This document shows positions 50,465-55,203 of a stretch of DNA of 55,203 nucleotides, in pieces. Location: positions 1-55,203 of the forward strand of contig QHUY01000047.1 in assembly GCA_003223415.1 (NCBI GenBank), written 5' to 3'. The position numbers were made by a program, and so were the translations under genes. Numbering within the stretch: position 1 is the stretch's first letter; the number at the start of each line of letters is the position of its first letter. The stretch is from Gemmatimonadota bacterium. Lineage in GTDB: Bacteria > Gemmatimonadota > Gemmatimonadetes > Gemmatimonadales > GWC2-71-9. Under the pieces are notes generated by a model. That model saw nothing but the letters and a program-made list of their open reading frames with translations, did no database searches and had not been told where the DNA came from.

Positions 50465-51593
50465 GGGCTGCGCGCTCCCCGGCTGCGAGCCCGCGGAATC
50501 GGTCGCGGGCGGCGGCCCCCTCGCCCGCATGCAGGTCGATCGCCTGCTCCAGCGTCGTCGCCCGGCCGTCGTGCAGGAACTTGGACCGCAGCCGCACGCC
50601 CATCAGCGGCTCGGTGCGGAACTCCGAGGGAGTCGCCAGCCCGAGGCAAATGTCCGCAAGCTCCGGGCCCATGTCGTGGAGCAAGAGATCGGTGTAGGCC
50701 GCGACCTCCCGGTGCCGCAGCGCCGGGACGGGACTGTCGCCGGTGCGGAGCGCCGGCACGTGGCAACGGGCGCAGCCGGTTCGCTCGAACACTTCACGCC
50801 CCTGCCGGGCCTCGCGCGTGAGCTTCTGCTCGGGCGGCGCCAGCAGCCGCACGAACGCGTCCAGCAGGTCGGTGGCCTCGCGGGGCAACTCCGGGTCGGG
50901 GGCGGGATCCGTGCCGGCCGGAAGCGGCTGGCCGGCGACGGTCTCCTCGGTGGGGATCGCTGGGCTCGTCACGCCCATCTCGGCGATGAGCGCGCCTTCG
51001 TTGAACTCCCGTAGCGTGGGCACGAGCGCCTTCCGCCCGAACCGGCCGAGGCGGCCGTCGAAGAATCGGTTGGGCCGACCGGAGATGCCGTCGTGGTCGC
51101 GGTCGTCGGGGTCGGCATAAGAAAGGATCACGGAGTCGGGTACGGCGTCGAGCAACCCGAACCCGAAGATGGCCGGGGTGGTGCGTCTGGCGATCGCGGT
51201 TGCCTCGGGCGGCACCGGCTCGCTGTCGATCCCCAGCGCCGCGTGCAGCAGCGGGGTCACGTGCAGCTGGAAGACTGGCCCGCCCTTGGCGGCTAGCTCG
51301 TCGCAGGCACGACCGGCCGCCGCCGGGTGGAAGGCGGTCGCGTGCCGCTCGACTTCGTCCCCGGTGCCCCCGGCCTTAGGGTCTTCGTGACACTCTCCAC
51401 ACCCCACGGCGTTGAACAACGGGCCGAGCCCGGTGGCGGGCGTGAACGCGCTGTCGAACACCACGCGCCCGTGCACGAAGCGATCGCGCTCTTGTGCCGT
51501 CAGACCCGCCAGCGGATCGCCCGGTTGGGGCGGTTTCCGGCATGCCGCCACGGTGAGGGATAGCGCCAGGGCGCAGAGACCGAGTCGGGTCAC
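50439..51593 (-). CDS. Di-heme c-type oxidoreductase (DUF1111/thiol oxidoreductase family), lipoprotein-like
   Basis: LALSLTVAACRK lipobox-like; two CxxCH sites (CGECH, CARCH); SKFLHDGRATTLEQAIDLHAGE. Confidence 0.85.
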   Translation of the reverse strand: MTRLGLCALALSLTVAACRKPPQPGDPLAGLTAQERDRFVHGRVVFDSAFTPATGLGPLFNAVGCGECHEDPKAGGTGDEVERHATAFHPAAAGRACDELAAKGGPVFQLHVTPLLHAALGIDSEPVPPEATAIARRTTPAIFGFGLLDAVPDSVILSYADPDDRDHDGISGRPNRFFDGRLGRFGRKALVPTLREFNEGALIAEMGVTSPAIPTEETVAGQPLPAGTDPAPDPELPREATDLLDAFVRLLAPPEQKLTREARQGREVFERTGCARCHVPALRTGDSPVPALRHREVAAYTDLLLHDMGPELADICLGLATPSEFRTEPLMGVRLRSKFLHDGRATTLEQAIDLHAGEGAAARDRFRGLAAGERAALIAFLKTL

Positions 51594-51955
51594 GGCGTGC
51601 CCCCTCCCCCCCCCCCCTTGGTGGTGGTCATGCGCCCCACGCGCTCGATCGTGTAGGCGACGAAGCCTCCCGGCCGCGTGCCGAACGACGCACGCACGAT
51701 GTCGCCGCGCTGGAGTTGGGCGAGGGGCAAGGCGGCCCCGGCGGCGGTGAGCCGCGTCTCGGCGGCGATCCGGAGGCGCACGACCCGCAGCGCCATGCCG
51801 ACCCCGGTCGTGATCTCGAGGGCGCGGGCGCGGAGGTCCACCACGCGCACGGCGCCCTGGAGGGAGTCGTGGGGGGGGGCCGCTTGCTGGGCGGCGGTGG
51901 GGACGGGGCGGATTTGAGCACTCAGACAAAGGATCAGGAACGTGAGGCGATTCAC
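51590..51955 (-). CDS. Small secreted hypothetical protein, overlaps start of di-heme oxidoreductase
   Basis: Signal peptide MNRLTFLILCLSAQIRPVPTAAQQ; 4-bp overlap; C-terminal TTTKGGGGGGTP from homopolymer. Confidence 0.65.
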   Translation of the reverse strand: MNRLTFLILCLSAQIRPVPTAAQQAAPPHDSLQGAVRVVDLRARALEITTGVGMALRVVRLRIAAETRLTAAGAALPLAQLQRGDIVRASFGTRPGGFVAYTIERVGRMTTTKGGGGGGTP

Positions 51956-52018
51956 AGAAACCTCCTTGAAGAGCTCGGGAAGCTACCCCGCGGACGGCTA
52001 CGGGTTCGAGGAGACTGA

Positions 52019-53275
52019 CTACCTTGCCTCCTCGGGTGGTCGGATAGCGACGAATCCGTTGTAGAGCAACAGGTCGTAAATGACCTTCAGCGTTCCAGCG
52101 ATGAAGAAGGGCACGCTGATCAGCGCGGGTCGAGCGAACATGAATCCGGCAAAGAAGGGAGCAATAGCGGCACCGGTCGTCCGTGCCACGCCCGTTATTC
52201 CGGCCGCCGCAGATCGTTCTTCCGGACCAACCATGGCCATGGTGTAGGACTGCCTGGTCGGCACATCCATTTGGCTGATGCTGAAGCGCACCAGCAGCAC
52301 TAGGATGGCCAGGGACAGGTTCGGCATCAGCGGTACCAGGATGAGCAAAATGTTCGACGGCAGGTGCGTGAACACCATGGTCTTGACGAGGCCGAAGCGC
52401 GCGGCCAGTCGGGACGCCAGGAGGGCAGAGACTCCCGCGAGCACATTCGCCCCAAAGAAGATCACGCCAAGCGTTCCCGGGTTCACACCAAACCGCAGAT
52501 AGAACCAATAAGCAGCGAAGCTCTGCACCACGAAGCCGCCGGCAAAGGAGTCGAGCGCAAAGAGGCCCGACAGCTTGAGCACAACATCCCAGGAGCGGCC
52601 GATGCCAAAGAACGTCTTCAGGGCTGCCGGACCGGCGGATCCTGCTCCCACGCTCACTTCAGCCGCCGGCGAGAGACGGGTGAAGAAGACGGCTAACAGA
52701 ACGCCGAGAGCGGCGTAGAGCAAGACGACAACACGGTAGCTCCCGACCGGCGTCAGCGCGGCCCTCTGCAGCACCTGTGAAAGTATCCCTCCAGAGAGTG
52801 AGCCGGTTGCGGTCGCGAGCGAGCCGGCGAGCGTGTACCAGGCAAATGCCGTTGTCCTGGAGTGACTGGGAACGACCTGGGACAGCGCCGCCTGCTCGAT
52901 CGGCAGGAATGGCCCCACTTCGTTGCCACTGGGGCTGATGACGCCGATCGTCCCGGCGACAATCAGGAACACCAGGTTGCGAGTGGTGGCGAAGGCCAGA
53001 CCGGCGGCGGCCATGAGCACGGCGCCGATGATGAGCATCCGCCGCCGCCCGATGCGATCCGCTCGGGTCGTGAGGTAGAGGGAGACGACCGTATCCCCGG
53101 CCAGCGTGAGGGTCAGCAGCATGCCGGTTTGGGATGCGCTCAGGCCGAGGCCGGTCAGATAGAACACCAGGACCACGGACAACGAGCCGTAGGCGAACAG
53201 GCGCGTGATCCGCGTCAGGAATAACAGCCGCCCATCACGCGTTAGCACTCGCAGGCCCCCCCCTCGGCGATCCAC
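52019..53275 (-). CDS. MFS transporter
   Basis: About 12 hydrophobic segments; DRIGRRRMLIIGAVLMAAAGLAFA. Confidence 0.88.
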   Translation of the reverse strand: MDRRGGGLRVLTRDGRLLFLTRITRLFAYGSLSVVLVFYLTGLGLSASQTGMLLTLTLAGDTVVSLYLTTRADRIGRRRMLIIGAVLMAAAGLAFATTRNLVFLIVAGTIGVISPSGNEVGPFLPIEQAALSQVVPSHSRTTAFAWYTLAGSLATATGSLSGGILSQVLQRAALTPVGSYRVVVLLYAALGVLLAVFFTRLSPAAEVSVGAGSAGPAALKTFFGIGRSWDVVLKLSGLFALDSFAGGFVVQSFAAYWFYLRFGVNPGTLGVIFFGANVLAGVSALLASRLAARFGLVKTMVFTHLPSNILLILVPLMPNLSLAILVLLVRFSISQMDVPTRQSYTMAMVGPEERSAAAGITGVARTTGAAIAPFFAGFMFARPALISVPFFIAGTLKVIYDLLLYNGFVAIRPPEEAR

Positions 53276-53278
53276 TCC

Positions 53279-55203
53279 CTACGGCGTGAGACGATGCACC
53301 ACCTTGATGACGAAGGCCCCGTTGAGCGGGCGGGACAGGGCCTTGGTGTCCGGGAAACGAAACCGAGCGAGCGGATCGGTCGTGTACCCCGAGTTCCAGA
53401 CCAGGAAGACGTCGTCGCCGATCACCGGGATCCAGTGGAACCGCACGTTGAAGTCGAGGCGCTCGTTCTCGTTGTCGTACTGGACGAACGCGAGCGCGCT
53501 CGTGCGGGTGTTGAAGTCGTACTCCAACCGGCTCGCCGACAGCACGGCCGTGAACGCCCCCCCCCCGGGCAACTGGGCTGTCGTCCGAATCAGATCGGTG
53601 CTCACGATGAAGTGGCCACCTCCGCGCCACACCGCCGTGATCTCGAGGTCCGTGCTGTGACCGCCGTAGAACCGACCCCAGTTCACGAACGCCCCGAGGC
53701 TCAGAGGACGGCCCGGGTTCATGAAGTATTGGAGCTCGGAGCGGGACCACCAGTAGCGGCCGGGCGGGATCACGACGGCGCGGAAGATGTCGAAGGTGTC
53801 GGTGGGCGCGTCCAGCAGGCGCTGGACGTTGACTTCGAAGTGATCGCCGTTCTGCCGGTCGCCCCCGAAGACGCGCCACTCGAACCACGCCGTCTGCCAA
53901 TCCGCGCTCCGCACGAGCGATCCCGTCTCGTTCGCGATGATGTCCCAGCTCGGGATGGGGAACGTGAAATCGAGCTGCCGGATCCCCAGCACTCCCGGCC
54001 GCGGCATGAAGTCCACGTGCCCCGTCGTCTCCCAGATCCCCGTGCGGCGGACGAACCCGAGCGGTGGGGCGAAACCGCTGTCGATGCGGTAGAGCGAGAC
54101 GAAGTTGTCGAAGAGGTCGTTGGGGTTGTCGGTGGAGAGGCGCCAGGCGAGCGGGGTCCCAGGCACCCCCGGCGTCTGGCTGCCCGCGATCCAGACCTTG
54201 GGCTCGAGGTTGGCCCCATGTACGACGAGCGGCAGGTCGAGGTCCACGCCGCCCGCCCGGGCGACGCCTTGGCCGCCGGGTCCGGCGTGGAGCGTCCCGA
54301 TCGCGCCCACGTAAGACCGGTCGAAGAGGTCGTGGTGGACGCGCACGACGGCGTCGTTGGCCTGGTCTCCACCGCCGGTGCGCGCGCCGAGGAGGCCGAC
54401 CCTCCACGGCCCGAGCCGCCCGTAGACCCGGCCGCCTGCAACGATCGGCACCGGTGCACCGCTGGTGTCGAGCCCGATGCGGCGCGAGTAAAACACCTGC
54501 ACCTTGCCTGGCGTCCCGAGGTCGAGCAGCCGGCTCGACTCGAGAAAGAACTCGCGTTTCTCCGGGAAGAAGAAGGGGAATCGGGTGAGGTTGATGACCT
54601 GCTGGTCCGCCTCCACCTGCGCGAAGTCGGTGTTGACGGTCAGGTCCGCGGTCAGCGTCGGGGTCAGGCCGAGCTTGGCATCGACCCCTGTCTTCCCGCT
54701 GAAGTAGCCGCCTCGCGTCTCCCCGCCGACGCTGTCGTGCTCGGTCTCCACCGCCCGGCCGAGCGCATAGGGGTACACCTCGAGATCATGGGAACGGTGC
54801 AGATCGCCGAGATCGGTGATCGCTCCTTCATTATTCAGGTGGTAGAGCCCCTGGGCCCGGCCGTAGGAGCGCCACAGGTCTTCCTCGTTCTTCCGTCGGA
54901 TGAAGCGTCGGATATTGAACCCGAACTCCGTGTTCGTCCCGGCCTGAAACCGCAGGGCCAGAAACGGGATGCGGAACTCGGCCGTCCATCCGGTACGATC
55001 ACCCAATACGGCGACTTGCCAGATGCCGTTCCAGTTCTCGTTCAGGTCGTCGACGCCCGAAAACTGCGCGTCCCACATGGCGCCGTTCGGGTTCGTCCCG
55101 AACACGAAGGCGCCGCGTCAGTCGTCGAAGCTGTCGATGAGCAGCCGGACGTTGTCGTCACTGGAGAGATCGGCATCGCGGCGCAGTTGGCTGGCGCGCA
55201 CGC
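53279..55203 (-). pseudogene. DUF5916/CBM9-like outer membrane protein with in-frame TGA at 55118-55120; 5' end beyond window
   Basis: Same frame reads RASQLRRDADLSSDDNVRLLIDSFDD*RGAFVFGTNPNGAMWDAQFSGVDDLNENWNGIWQVAV...; ORF below the stop runs 53279-55105/55117. Confidence 0.75.

Noticed and set aside
52019-53275. MFS gene as horizontally acquired cargo
   Set aside because: Sequence looks slightly less GC-biased, but no flanking mobile element or repeat was seen; not supportable without composition statistics.

Overview
High-GC bacterial chromosomal segment, consistent with a Gemmatimonadota-like organism (gene content and order only, not proven). It is almost entirely coding and mostly housekeeping. 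In order: two paralogous modular secreted proteins; tyrA-aroA-cmk-rpsA; an acyl-CoA carboxylase cluster with an embedded RlmD-like methyltransferase; rplM-rpsI; rpsB-tsf-pyrH-frr-uppS-cdsA-dxr-rseP; a Ser/Thr kinase; rpsO-pnp-M16 protease-ald; a polysaccharide deacetylase; fabI; a geranylgeranyl-reductase/ferredoxin pair; an M28 peptidase; mreBCD-mrdA-rodA; accD-folC-hisS-proS-lysA-guaA; two tandem type IV pilins; MarR; a di-heme oxidoreductase; an MFS transporter; and a DUF5916-like outer-membrane protein. The strongest unexplained signal is a dispersed set of imperfect short tandem arrays with a 7-bp period (8 bp at two loci). They have different unit sequences, lie at stop codons or intergenic junctions where several form long hairpins, and also sit inside conserved genes as apparent loop insertions (aroA, cmk, proS, deacetylase, a hypothetical). 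They resemble in form the cyanobacterial heptanucleotide STRR repeats. Separate anomalies are: long poly-G tracts, one replacing the P-loop of cmk; apparent deletion/frameshift lesions in cmk, rlmD-like and dxr; a perfect 16-bp inverted repeat across the proS stop and lysA start; a candidate sigma-54 promoter at the pilins; and an in-frame TGA in the DUF5916-like gene.
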